DNA from: Candidatus Didemnitutus sp.
GTDB lineage: Bacteria; Verrucomicrobiota; Verrucomicrobiia; Opitutales; Opitutaceae
NCBI GenBank assembly: GCA_019634575.1
Contig: JAHCAY010000003.1
Span: 124,001 to 188,000 of the forward strand
Length of the DNA stretch: 64,000 nt
Direction: 5' to 3'
Shown: piece after piece, positions 1 through 9,900 of the stretch
Layout of the letters: each line of letters begins with the position of its first letter
How positions within the stretch are numbered: the first letter of the stretch is position 1
Translations under genes and position numbers: made by a program
Notes under the pieces: generated by a model
Database searches by the model: none
Seen by the model: the letters and a program-made list of their open reading frames with translations, nothing else
Told to the model about the DNA's origin: nothing

Positions 1-2011
1 GGAAGACGCGCGCTTCGCCCGGCGCCAGCTCCGCGGATTCGAAATGCTTCAGGTCGCGCAACGGCCGGGTGATGCTCGCCGCCGGATCGCGGATGAACCA
101 CAACACATGTTCGCGGCCCGCGCGCGCACCGGCGTTGGTCACCGGCACTTCCGCGGCGATCGTCTGGCCTTCGCGCACGCTCGCGCGCGACAACCGGATC
201 TCGCCGTAGTGAAACGCGGTGTAGCTGAGCCCGTGCCCGAACGCGTAGTGCGGCGATGTCGGCACGTCCTGATAAAAGCCCTCCGGGTCACGCCGCGCAC
301 GCGGACGCATGTTGTGGTAAAGCGGAATTTGCCCCGTCGTCCGCGGCCAGGTGACCGCCAGCCGCCCGGAAGGATTCGCCTCGCCCAGCAACACGCGCGC
401 GATCGCCGCACCGGCGCGCGAGCCCGGCTGCCACGCCGCCAGAATCGCGCCGACGCCCGGCTCGAGGCGGTGCAGTTCCACCGGCCGCCCCGTCACGAGC
501 ACGAGCGCCGTGGGTTTGCCGAGCGCAGCGATTTCCAGCCCGAGTTCTTCCTGCCAGCCGGGCAGGCGAATCGAGGAACGCGAGGCGTTTTCGCCGCTCA
601 TCGACCATTGTTCGCCGAGACACAGCACTACGAAGTCCGCGGCGCGCGCCGCCGCCAGCGCCTCGACAAAGCCCTCGCGTCCACCGCCCTCGATGGCGCA
701 ACCCGCCACGACGGCGAGCTCCGTGCCAGCGGGAAGTCGCGCCCGCATTTCATCGGCGATGCTCGGTGTCTCGTCGCCTCGCCCCTGCTGAGCCCACGAG
801 CCGAGCAACGCGGCGCGTTCCAGCGCGAGCGGTCCGATCAGTGCCACGCGTCGCGCCGCTACCGGCAGCGGCAACGTGCCGCCGTCGTTCTTCAACAGGA
901 CGAGCGAGCGCAACGCGACCTCCTCACACAGGGCCAACTGCAGCGCAGTCGGGGCCGAGCCGGTGAGCGCGGTTGATTCGACAAAGGGCTGCTCGAAAAG
1001 TCCGAGCGCGAATTTCACCCGCAGCACGCGACGCGCAGCCTCGTCCACCACGGCCAGCGGCACTTGGCCGCCGCGAACGAGCGACGCGAGGTGCCGCCGG
1101 TAGAATCCGTCGGCCATGTTGAGATCCACGCCCGCTGTGAGCGCCAGCGCCGCCGCGTCCGCTTCCGTCGCGGCGTAGCCCTGGTTCATCAGCTGCAGGA
1201 CCGCGTTCCAATCCGAGACGACGAGGCCCGCAAACTTCCACCGCGCGCGCAGAATCTCCGTCAGCGTCTGCCGGTGCGCGGAGGTCGGCACGCCATTCAG
1301 ATCGTTGAACGCGCTCATCACCGAGAGCGCGCCGGCGCGCACACCCGCCTCGAACGGCGGCAGATGGCGCTCCCACAGCGCCTGTGGCGAGATCTCGGTC
1401 GCGCTGTAATCGCGCCCTCCCTCGGAGGCACCGTAGCCGACGTAGTGCTTCAAGCACGCGGCGATCGGCACCGGCGCCTCCTGATAGCCGCGCACGGAGG
1501 CCTCGGCGAAGCGGCTCGAGGCGAACGGCGATTCGCCGAACGTCTCGGCCACGCGTCCCCAGCGCGGATCGGTGCAGTGATCGACCATCGGGGCGAACGT
1601 CCAATCCACACCGTGCGCGCGCGCCATCTCCGCGGTCGCCTCGCACGCGCGTCGGACCAACTCCGGATCCCACGTGCAAGCCTGCGCAAGCGGGATCGGC
1701 GTGATCGCACGGTAGCCGTGGATGACGTCGCAGCCGAAAATCGCCGGGATGCCGAGACGCGATTGCTCGACGCACATCCGTTGGAGCGCGTTGCGGGTCG
1801 TGAGATCGGCCGTGAGTCCGTTGAGGATGAAGGAGCCGTAGGTCGGACGAAACTCGTCGGGCCGTTCCGCGAGGTTGTTCGGATTGGCGTCGCCGATGCC
1901 GCACTGGTGCAACTGGTCGATCTTCTCGTCGAGCGTCATCCGCGCGAGCAGATCCTCGACGCGGGTGGCGACGGGCAGTGACGAATCGCGGAACGGCACG
2001 GCGGCGCTCAT
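1..2011 (-). CDS. GH3 beta-glucosidase, cytoplasmic type (3' end cut by window)
   Basis: Glycoside hydrolase family 3. The N-terminal TIM barrel is intact, with the family run DVIHGYR near residue 96, KHYVGYGA near 188 and the nucleophile motif SDWNA near residue 267; the second domain begins (LLKNDGGTLPLP) before the window ends after about 670 residues. There is no signal peptide (starts MSAAVPFRDS), so it is probably cytoplasmic, unlike the second GH3 gene nearby. The start codon shares one base with the stop of the upstream esterase gene (TAATG), which suggests translational coupling and last-gene position in the leftward operon. By context it would hydrolyse sophorose or short beta-1,2-glucooligosaccharides to glucose; that specificity is inferred. 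Confidence 0.9.
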   Translation of the reverse strand, partial: MSAAVPFRDSSLPVATRVEDLLARMTLDEKIDQLHQCGIGDANPNNLAERPDEFRPTYGSFILNGLTADLTTRNALQRMCVEQSRLGIPAIFGCDVIHGYRAITPIPLAQACTWDPELVRRACEATAEMARAHGVDWTFAPMVDHCTDPRWGRVAETFGESPFASSRFAEASVRGYQEAPVPIAACLKHYVGYGASEGGRDYSATEISPQALWERHLPPFEAGVRAGALSVMSAFNDLNGVPTSAHRQTLTEILRARWKFAGLVVSDWNAVLQLMNQGYAATEADAAALALTAGVDLNMADGFYRRHLASLVRGGQVPLAVVDEAARRVLRVKFALGLFEQPFVESTALTGSAPTALQLALCEEVALRSLVLLKNDGGTLPLPVAARRVALIGPLALERAALLGSWAQQGRGDETPSIADEMRARLPAGTELAVVAGCAIEGGGREGFVEALAAARAADFVVLCLGEQWSMSGENASRSSIRLPGWQEELGLEIAALGKPTALVLVTGRPVELHRLEPGVGAILAAWQPGSRAGAAIARVLLGEANPSGRLAVTWPRTTGQIPLYHNMRPRARRDPEGFYQDVPTSPHYAFGHGLSYTAFHYGEIRLSRASVREGQTIAAEVPVTNAGARAGREHVLWFIRDPAASITRPLRDLKHFESAELAPGEARVF

Positions 2012-2694
2012 TACTTCACGAAGGGCGTCAGAAGCTTTGTCCAGACGGCGTAACCGCCGGGCGCCATGTGCAACCGATCGTGGCTGTAGAGCGATTCGTC
2101 GGGTCGGCCGTCCGCGGTCAGCATCGCGGTGTTGGTTTCCACGTAAATGCGGCGCGGGTCGGCGGCACAGAACTTCGCGATCTCAGTGTTCGCCGCGGCC
2201 ATCTTGCCGCGCATTTCCCAGCGCGACGGCGCAAACTGCAGCGAGACGAACAGAATCTTCGCCGCCGGACGCACGGCATGGACCTTGGCACAGAAGACCT
2301 CGAAGTCCTGCGCGACCTGGCCGGGCGTCTTGCCGGCCGCGATGTCGTTCGTGCCGGCGTAGAACACGATCAGCCGCGGATGATGCGGCAGGATCAACCG
2401 GTCGAAATGCACGATCGAGTCCGCAATGTGCGAGCCGCCGAAGCCGCGATTCACGACCGGGATGCCCGGGAAGTCCTCTTTCAGCGATTTCCACATCCGG
2501 ATCGAGGAACTGCCGACGAAGAGCACGCAATCCGGCGCGCTCGGCGCCGCAGCGTCCTGCGCGGCGAACGCAGCCATGTCTTTCGACCAGTCGGCGGACG
2601 CGACCGGATCGGCCGCGAACGCCATGAACGGCGTGATTAGAACCAGTGCCGCGGCGACCGCCGCGAGGCGAAGGAGGGGGTGGAGCGATTTCAT
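2011..2694 (-). CDS. SGNH/GDSL-family esterase, secreted
   Basis: A 227-residue secreted SGNH hydrolase. An N-terminal signal peptide (MKSLHPLLRLAAVAAALVL...AFAA) precedes block I with the nucleophile serine (FVGSSSIRMW), block II glycine (NRGFGGSHI), block III asparagine (YAGTNDIA) and the block V Asp-x-x-His (HDRLHM). I chose the ATG at 2694 because the signal peptide starts there and it overlaps the upstream stop by ATGA. Family members remove acetyl or other acyl groups from glycans and lipids. Its place between glycosidase genes suggests it removes O-acyl substituents from the imported glucan; natural beta-1,2-glucans often carry succinyl or acetyl groups. The actual ester is unknown. 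Confidence 0.85.
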   Translation of the reverse strand: MKSLHPLLRLAAVAAALVLITPFMAFAADPVASADWSKDMAAFAAQDAAAPSAPDCVLFVGSSSIRMWKSLKEDFPGIPVVNRGFGGSHIADSIVHFDRLILPHHPRLIVFYAGTNDIAAGKTPGQVAQDFEVFCAKVHAVRPAAKILFVSLQFAPSRWEMRGKMAAANTEIAKFCAADPRRIYVETNTAMLTADGRPDESLYSHDRLHMAPGGYAVWTKLLTPFVK

Positions 2695-4631
2695 GGAGTG
2701 GAAGATTTCTGGCGCGCCGGGACGACGTATTCCTGCCAGAGCGCGTCGGCGACGTAACCGGCGGCGGTGGCGAAGGCGCGGCCCGCTTTGTCCATCTTGG
2801 CGGTGCGGGGATCGACGCCCTCGGTGACGATGCCGCCGTCCCACGCGCTCGCGCGCAGGATTTTCAACGCGTGCTCGCGGCTGCGTTTCAGACGGAGATG
2901 ATCCGCCACGCTCCACGACGTCGTGAAGGCCACGCGGTAGCTGCCGGGCAGGCCGAACGGCTCGGTGGAATAAGAATACGGATAGGCGGCGGAGTGCAGC
3001 CAATCGTAGGTCCGGACAAACGTCGGATCGTCCTCGGGCACGAAACCGACGAGCGGCAGCTTCATCTGCGAGCCCGGCGGCACTTCCGTGAAGACGTGCG
3101 CGCGACCGTCCGTCGCGCTGGCAAAGATCGGCTCGAGTCCGCCCGGCGGCACGGCCACGCAATGGCGCAAAATCGCACTCTTCAGCGCGTCGGCCCGCTG
3201 CGCGGCGTCGGCCGCGGCATCGACTTCGCCGAGCGCGGCATGAAGCGCGGACAGCTCGCGCCACGCCTGCCAGCTGAGCGCGTTGGCGTAAGTGATGAAC
3301 GGAAGTTTCTGAAACTCGTCCTGCGAATCCTGCAACGACGAGTAGAGTCCCGTCGCCGCATCGAAGCGGCCGAGCAGTCGCGCGCGAAGCGCCGCCAGCG
3401 CGGCGCGGTGCCCGGCGACGAAGGCGAGATCGCCCGTCTGCCGCCAATAGCGCCCGAGCGCGACCAGCGGCGCCACGGCCTCGTCGAGCTGGAAGCCATC
3501 CTCGAGCACCATGCCGTCGATGTAGCGGCTGTGCGTGCCGGTGTTCCGCAGTTGGGTCGTGAGCGCGTAGTCGAGCGCTTCACGCGCGAGCGCGAGATCG
3601 ATGTCGAGCAGGCCGGGGAACGACCACAGCATCGCATCGCGGTCCCAATACGCCGCCGATACGTAGTAGCGCGGGCTGCGCGAGGTGATGCCGACGAGTT
3701 GCTCGGTGTCGAGTGTTCGACCCCAGGCGTAGAGTGCGGTGAACAGGAGATTCCGGTTCATCAGCATATCGAGATCGGCCTGGCCGGTCGTGCCCGTGCG
3801 GGCCCGGCACCACGCCGCCGCCTTGGCCAGCACGCCGTCGACGCCATCGCGCTCGGTGTTTTCGCGCAACACGCGCGCCGCGTGCACGGCGCTGTTTTCC
3901 TCGAGACCCACGCTGAGAAAGAAGACCGCCTCGACGGTCGCGCCGGGTGCCACGGTGAAGATCCGCACCGCGTCGATGCCGGGGGCGCCTTTCCCCGCGC
4001 CGGGGTTGGGCTGCACGCGCGCGCCCGGGGCGTTCAGCGCCCAGGCGAAAATCGTGTCGTGGGTGATGAAACTGAACATCGACGTGTCGCCGGTGGTGAA
4101 CTCGCGCGCGCCGCGGAGCGCCACGGGCGCGTAGGTGACGCGGTTCAACGCGCCCCACGAAGTGCGCACGCCAAGGTGCACGGCGACCGGCTGGGCCCGC
4201 CGATTCACCAGGGTCAACCGAATCATCGCCGCGCGCGCGCCGGGCGGCACGCAGTAGGTGAGCGTGCGCTCGAGGCCGTCGGTCGCGAGTCGCGCCGTCG
4301 GAATCCAATATTCCGCCAGTTCCCACTGCGGGGCGCGAAACGGAAGCGGTTGGCCATCGATCTCGAAATACGGCTGCACCGCCGGTGCTCCGCCCTCGCC
4401 CACGACTTCCAACAGGCCGCGGTCGCGCATCGAAAGCACGTTGAAGCTGTCGAGCGCCCCGTCCGCCGCGCGAATCGTCGGCAGGGAAATCAGCTCGTTG
4501 CCCGTCGGCAGGACGTCGTCCGGCGCCAACTGCACCGCGAATCGCCGCAGCTCGTCCGCGCCGGCGCAGCCGAGGCCGAGGGTCAGGGCGACCCACGCGA
4601 CGGCCATGGCGCGACGGAGCGGCATCGTCAT
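2691..4631 (-). CDS. Secreted six-hairpin-like protein, putative glycoside hydrolase of unassigned family
   Basis: A 646-residue protein with a signal peptide (MTMPLRRAMAVAWVALTLGLGCAGA). The first ~250 residues read as a beta-sandwich. The rest resembles an (alpha/alpha)6 toroid, with YYVSAAYWDRDAMLWSFPGL near residue 325 followed by repeated helix pairs. A WDRD-type motif after an aromatic run is common in six-hairpin glycosidases (GH15, GH63, glycogen-debranching types), but I cannot place it in a named GH family. Both ends overlap neighbours by ATGA, so it is translationally coupled between the secreted GH3 and the esterase. Activity on beta-1,2-glucan is inferred from the operon only. 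Confidence 0.75.
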   Translation of the reverse strand: MTMPLRRAMAVAWVALTLGLGCAGADELRRFAVQLAPDDVLPTGNELISLPTIRAADGALDSFNVLSMRDRGLLEVVGEGGAPAVQPYFEIDGQPLPFRAPQWELAEYWIPTARLATDGLERTLTYCVPPGARAAMIRLTLVNRRAQPVAVHLGVRTSWGALNRVTYAPVALRGAREFTTGDTSMFSFITHDTIFAWALNAPGARVQPNPGAGKGAPGIDAVRIFTVAPGATVEAVFFLSVGLEENSAVHAARVLRENTERDGVDGVLAKAAAWCRARTGTTGQADLDMLMNRNLLFTALYAWGRTLDTEQLVGITSRSPRYYVSAAYWDRDAMLWSFPGLLDIDLALAREALDYALTTQLRNTGTHSRYIDGMVLEDGFQLDEAVAPLVALGRYWRQTGDLAFVAGHRAALAALRARLLGRFDAATGLYSSLQDSQDEFQKLPFITYANALSWQAWRELSALHAALGEVDAAADAAQRADALKSAILRHCVAVPPGGLEPIFASATDGRAHVFTEVPPGSQMKLPLVGFVPEDDPTFVRTYDWLHSAAYPYSYSTEPFGLPGSYRVAFTTSWSVADHLRLKRSREHALKILRASAWDGGIVTEGVDPRTAKMDKAGRAFATAAGYVADALWQEYVVPARQKSSTP

Positions 4632-6847
4632 TCGAGCTTGAAGCTCGCCGTAAGCGTTGCCGTCGAATCGGCGCCGACGAAGACGTCGAAGTCGCCCGGT
4701 TCGGCGCCGTAGGTCATGTCGCGACGCCAGAACGAGAGATCGGCCGATGTGAGCTGGAACGACACGTCGCGCGCCTCACCGGCCGCGAGCTCGATTTTCT
4801 GGAAGCCCTTCAGCTCACGCACGGGCCGCGTGACGGAGCCGACGCGGTCGCGCACGTAGAGTTGCACGACTTCCTCGCCGGCGCGCTGGCCGGTGTTGCG
4901 CACGCGCGCGGTGACGGTGATCGTGCCGTTCGCCGGCAGGGCCGGCGTGCTGAGGCGGAGCTGGTCGTAGGCAAAGCTCGTGTAGCTCAAGCCGTAGCCG
5001 AAGGGATACTGCGGCGTGTTGGGTGAATCGATGTAGTGCGAGAAATACGGATCCTTCGGGTCCTTCGGCTCGGGACGACCGGAATTCTTGTGCGCATAGA
5101 AGAGTGGGATTTGCCCCACCGAACGCGGCCAGCTGAGCGGCAGCTTGCCGGACGGATTGTAGGCGCCCGTGAGCACGTCGGCGATCGCGGGACCGCCCAT
5201 CGTGCCCGGGTGCCAGGGAACGAGAATGGCGTCGGCGAGCCCCTCGATTTTGTCCAACAGCTGCGGCCGGCCCGCCATCACGAGGAGCACGACCGGCTTG
5301 CCGGCGTGGTGCAGCTCCTCGAGCAGGGCGATCTGCTGGCCGGAAAAGTCGAGTGACGTGCGGCTGGTGCACTCGCCCGATTGGAAAACATCCTCGCCCA
5401 GCGCGACGATGACGACGTCGGAAGCATCGGCGGCGGCGCGCGCGGCCGCGAAGCCGCTGCGGTCGTCGCTGCGCGTGTCGCAACCCAGCGCGTAGCGGAG
5501 ATTGTCGCCGTAGAGTTTTTGCAGCGCGGTGCGCACGGTGACGGTGTCCTTCCGGTCGACTTGGGCGTGCCAGGTGCCGACTTGATCGAGCGGGGCGTCG
5601 GCGAGCGGACCGACGAGCGCGATCTTCAGACCGGACGTCTTCAGCGGGAGCACGTCGCCCTGGTTCTTCAGCAACACACACGAGCGGCGCGCGAGATCGC
5701 GCGCGGCCTGGAGGTGGTCCGGGTGCAGCAAGAGCTTTTCCTGCCGGGCCGGATCGGAGAAGCGATAAGGGTCCTCGAAGAGCCCGAGGCGGAACTTCGC
5801 GGCGAGAATCGCGCTCACCGCCTGATCGAGGCGCGCCATCGAGACCTTGCCCTCGCGCACGAGGTCGGCGACGTGCGGACCGAAGGCGCCGTTCTCCATG
5901 TCCATATCGAGGCCGGCGTTGAAGGACTTCAGCGCGGCGTCGCGCACGTCGGTGACGTTGCCGTGGGCGCGCATCTCGGTGACGCTGGCCCAGTCGGAGA
6001 CGACGAAGCCCTTGAAACCCCACTCGCGGCGCAGCACCTGATCGAGCAGGAACGGGTTCGCGGAGCACGGCGTGCCGTCGAGGTCGTTGAAGGCCGCCAT
6101 AAAGGCGGCGACGCCTTCGTCTTTGGCGGCGCGGAAGGGCGGCAGGTAAACTTCGCGCAGCTGGCGCTCGGTCACGTCGGTCGTGAAGTAGTCGCGGCCC
6201 GCCTGCGCGGCGCCGTAGGCGGCGAAGTGTTTCGCGCAGGCGAGCACGCGGTCGGTGCCGGCGAAAGTGCCGTCGCCCTGGAAACCGCGCACCCGCGCGC
6301 GCGCGACGGCGGAGCCGAGGAACGTATCCTCTCCTGCGCTCTCGGCGATGCGGCCCCAGCGCGGATCGCGCGCGATGTCGACCATCGGTGCGAACGTCCA
6401 GTGGATGCCAGCGGCGGCGGCCTCGGTGGCGGCGATGTGCTCGGCCTGCTCGATGCGCGCCATGTCCCACGACGACGCCGAAGCGAGCGGGATGGGGAAA
6501 ATCGTCCGGTAGCCGTGGATGACATCGAGCGCAAAGAGCAGCGGGATGCGGAGACGTGAATGCTCGACAGCGATCTGCTGCCATTTGCGCGTCTGCTCGG
6601 CGCCCACGACGTTCAGCATGCTGCCGACCTCGCCTTTCTCGAGCTGCGGCGTGAGCGAGGAATCCGATGCGGGGCCCGTCATGTCCTCGCGCGAGGAATA
6701 CTGGACGAGCTGGCCGACCTTTTCCTCGAGCGTCATGCGCGACAACAGATCGCGCACGCGGTCATCGACGGACGGTGCCGGGGCCGCGCGCAGCGCGACG
6801 AAGAGCGAGCCGAGAAGCAGAACGGAGACAGAACGGAGGAAACGCAT
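4628..6847 (-). CDS. GH3 beta-glucosidase, secreted
   Basis: A complete GH3 enzyme of 739 residues with a signal peptide (MRFLRSVSVLLLGSLFVALR). The TIM barrel carries LDVIHGYRTIFPIPLA (~108-122) and KHFAAYGA (~206-213), and the nucleophile Asp is D285 in FVVSDWASV. The alpha/beta sandwich and the C-terminal fibronectin-III-like domain (GEEVVQLYVRD, ELKGFQKI) follow. Length and order match BglX-type periplasmic beta-glucosidases, a group that includes Bacteroides enzymes acting on sophorose-type linkages. I chose the ATG at 6847 over upstream codons because it begins the signal peptide. A 133-base gap with REP-like palindromes separates it from the gene before it in the operon. Confidence 0.92.
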   Translation of the reverse strand: MRFLRSVSVLLLGSLFVALRAAPAPSVDDRVRDLLSRMTLEEKVGQLVQYSSREDMTGPASDSSLTPQLEKGEVGSMLNVVGAEQTRKWQQIAVEHSRLRIPLLFALDVIHGYRTIFPIPLASASSWDMARIEQAEHIAATEAAAAGIHWTFAPMVDIARDPRWGRIAESAGEDTFLGSAVARARVRGFQGDGTFAGTDRVLACAKHFAAYGAAQAGRDYFTTDVTERQLREVYLPPFRAAKDEGVAAFMAAFNDLDGTPCSANPFLLDQVLRREWGFKGFVVSDWASVTEMRAHGNVTDVRDAALKSFNAGLDMDMENGAFGPHVADLVREGKVSMARLDQAVSAILAAKFRLGLFEDPYRFSDPARQEKLLLHPDHLQAARDLARRSCVLLKNQGDVLPLKTSGLKIALVGPLADAPLDQVGTWHAQVDRKDTVTVRTALQKLYGDNLRYALGCDTRSDDRSGFAAARAAADASDVVIVALGEDVFQSGECTSRTSLDFSGQQIALLEELHHAGKPVVLLVMAGRPQLLDKIEGLADAILVPWHPGTMGGPAIADVLTGAYNPSGKLPLSWPRSVGQIPLFYAHKNSGRPEPKDPKDPYFSHYIDSPNTPQYPFGYGLSYTSFAYDQLRLSTPALPANGTITVTARVRNTGQRAGEEVVQLYVRDRVGSVTRPVRELKGFQKIELAAGEARDVSFQLTSADLSFWRRDMTYGAEPGDFDVFVGADSTATLTASFKLE

Positions 6848-6867
6848 CGTGAACGGTGGGACGGATG

Positions 6868-6937
6868 GTAGGGCCTCACCTCGTGTGAGGCCTGTTCCCG
6901 GCCCGGTCGCGAGGCTCGACACAAGGTCGAGCCCTAC
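6868..6937. repeat. REP-like doublet: two inverted, covarying hairpins
   Basis: The gap between two operon genes holds two related 25-base elements in inverted orientation, each starting GTAGGGC. Hairpin 1 is GGCCTCAC (6872-6879), loop CTCGT, GTGAGGCC (6885-6892). Hairpin 2 is GGCTCGAC (6913-6920), loop ACAAG, GTCGAGCC (6926-6933). Read outward-in, the units keep the same length and frame but differ by compensatory stem changes, and GTAGGG/CCCTAC (6868-6873/6932-6937) closes the pair. This is the architecture of REP/BIME doublets. Confidence 0.7.
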
Positions 6938-6980
6938 AACCGGAGGAGAGGCGCGCACGCGCGGTGTGGTTGGGCGAAAC

Positions 6981-9900
6981 TCAGTAAGCAATCGACAGTT
7001 TCGCCGGGAGGCTGTCGATGCGGATTTCGTTTTGGTGCATCAGTTTTCCGTCACCGTGCACGACGCGAATCGGACGCGAGAGCGGGGAGCGCACGATAAT
7101 GCCGCCGGGCGGAACCTTCACGCCGTCGGCGATGGTGACTTCCACGGTAGGCACCGAGCCATCTGCGGCGCGCTGGCTCTTCACGGTGTAGCTGATCTTG
7201 CCGTAGTAGGTCGGCATCGAGACGACCTCGATGCCGGCCGGATCGGTTACCCATGCGTCGGACACGCCAGCCGCGAGGACCAGCGCGTCGTCCTGCTCGC
7301 GCTCGTAGACGAACATGCCCCGCACGGAGCGGATGAAGTCCGAGCCGCACCAGGTGTGCGGCATGTCGCCGATCGTGCGCGGGGTCTTCGGGTCGCGGAA
7401 GACGACCTCGGCCCAGTGATTCCAGCCCGCGGGACGGCGCAGCGACATGAAGTAATCGAGGCAGGCCTGCGCGCGGTCCTTCTGCCCAAGGTAGACGAAG
7501 GAGCCGATGACGCGATTCTCGTAGGGCGTGAGGTCGAGCCAATCCATCTTGCCGTCGCGGCGGGCGACGAAGCGCTCGAAGTATTTCTCGAATGTGCGAC
7601 TGAGCGCCGGCTCGGGGAGCAGGCCGACTTCGTTGCCCGGTTGCACGAGCACGGTGGTCGAGGTGGCGTCGAAGTCGCCGAGTTCCGCGCAACCCGGGAT
7701 GTAATCCACCTTCGTGTTCTGCATCGCGAGGCGGATGGAGTTGTAGAAATCCTTGCGGAAGTCGTCGCGCTCCGCGGCGAACTCCTTCGCGGCGGCGGTC
7801 TCGCCCAGGATTTCGGCGATGGCCGCGGCGTCCTTCAGGCCGCGCAGCGTGAAGGCATCGTCCCAGTAGGAATGCATCGGCTTGGCGCTGTATCCCTCAT
7901 GGCTGATCGATTCGGGCATCAGGCCGTAGAGCGCGCGCTGTTCGGGCGTGCCGCTGATGAAGGGCTCGACCTTGCGCGTCGCGCGCAGTTCCTGGATGTA
8001 GCGGACAGTGCGCACGACATGTGGCCACTTGGCGCGCAGCCATTCCTTGTCGTGCGTGAAATGGTAGACCTGCATGAACAGGTAGATGAGCTGACCGTGG
8101 CTGTCGTTCTCCGGCGTCGGGTCAGCACCGAGGCGGTCGACGACGCACGGCACCTTGCCGCTCGGGAACTGGAAGGGAGCATACCAGTCGGCGAACGCCT
8201 TCACGGCGTCGTTGAGTCCGAGCTCGAGCAGGGCCGTCGACGTGAGCGAGCCATCGCGAATCCACGAACGCTGGTAATTGCGCGAGCCGGGTTGGAAGCG
8301 GACGCCGTCCTGATTGATGAAGATGTAGGCGAGGTTCGACTTGATGGTGTCGATCACCGGTTGCGCCGAGGCGGGCAGGCGGACTTGGAACAGATCGAGA
8401 CGCGACTCCCACATGGCGCGCGCGGCTTTCTGCGCGGCATCGACGTAGCGCGCGGCTTCGTCGGCGGTGACGTTGGCCGGGATCGGCTGCGTCGGCTGGT
8501 GGAACGGAGACGCGAGGCGCACCTCCTGACTCGCACCGTTGGCGAGATCGAAGTCGTAAGCCAGCGCGCCGGAGGCGAACCCGGCGGCGTCTTCGGCGGC
8601 GGTGGCCGCGGGCAAACGGCCTTGCGCGAGGTGTTCGACGATTTCGCCGGACTCGAACGGCGTCGCGCCGAACGCGGTCGGACGATCGAGCGGAATGACG
8701 CGGCGATTGCCGACCTGCACGACGCCGTCGACGAGCGCGACGCGTTCCACGCGCGCCCAGCCGGCGGCGCGGAAGATGTTTTGCCACGGCGGATCGACCA
8801 TGAACGGCCGCACCGCGAGGAAGAGTTTTCCTTTCACGGGCACCCCGGAATTCGTGAGCTGGTAACGCGTGAGCAGCACGCTGTCCGCGCCGGCCGGCCC
8901 GGCGGCGAAAGTCGTGATGCGCAGCGTGAGATCGCCGCGTTTCCACTCGACGGTGGGGATCGGGAGGTAGCCGGCTTCGAGCGACTGCGAGAGCTGCACG
9001 TCATTCCAGGTCACGAGCTGACCATCGACATAGAGGAACGGCTCGACGGTGAATGAGCCGCGCGCGAGTTCGATCTGGCCGGTTTCGCCGATGAGCGCGT
9101 TGTCGCCGTCGGCCGGACTGCCGGCGGTCGTCCAGTAGCACTGTTCGCCAATGTAGAATTTCGGGAAGAAGCCGCGACGCTCGCGGCGCGCGATGGCTTC
9201 GAAGAAGGTGTTCTCGTTCTGGCCGAATTGCGGCGGCTGCACTTCGAGGCGCGCGAGATCAACGCCCTTGGCGACTTCCTCCGGCGGCAATTCGAGGCGA
9301 AGCAGGTTGCCCTGCTGCTCGGGCAGGTAGACGTAGTCGCGACCGCCGTTGCCGCGCGTGACGGAGGCGACGGTGCGCCACTCGCGTCCGTCCGCGGAGA
9401 GTTGCACGGCGTAACTCGCCGCAGCCTTGCCCGGCGCCCAATCGAGAATCAGTCCGCCGAGCTCGCGCTCGTGGGCGAAGTCGATCGTGAGCGCCGCCTC
9501 CCCTTCCCCGGGCGCGACGGACCAGTGCTCGACGACGGTGCCGTGGGCATTCGCGGTCGGAGCGCCCGACGTCGCCTGCACGGTGGCCACAGCGGCGTTG
9601 GCGGCGGCGTCATCGATCGCAGTGAATCGAAGATTGGAAATGTAGATGCGGCCCACGCCGCCGGTGGCGGTGGCGACGGTGAACTCGATAGCGCGGATGC
9701 GCTTCGGCTCGGGGATGCGATGCGGGCCCCAGCCGAACGAGAGGTGGCGCTTGCGCACGTGCTGCATCTCGAACTGCGTCGGGAACGTGTAGGAGAGCCG
9801 CTTGGCCATCCAGACGTTGTCGTATTCGTCGATGAGCTTCACCTCGAAGTTGTTCACCTGGCATTCGCCGCGGAGGTCGAAGGTGAACTGGTAGTTCGCC

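Noticed and set aside
3010..3025. CAAACGTC in the six-hairpin gene as an operator
   Set aside because: Mid-coding, no symmetry beyond the core, and far from any promoter.
2646..4712. Long open frame on the plus strand opposite the 646-residue gene
   Set aside because: Arg/Ala/Gly-rich antisense frame produced by high GC; the minus-strand frame has a signal peptide, domain motifs and coupled overlaps.
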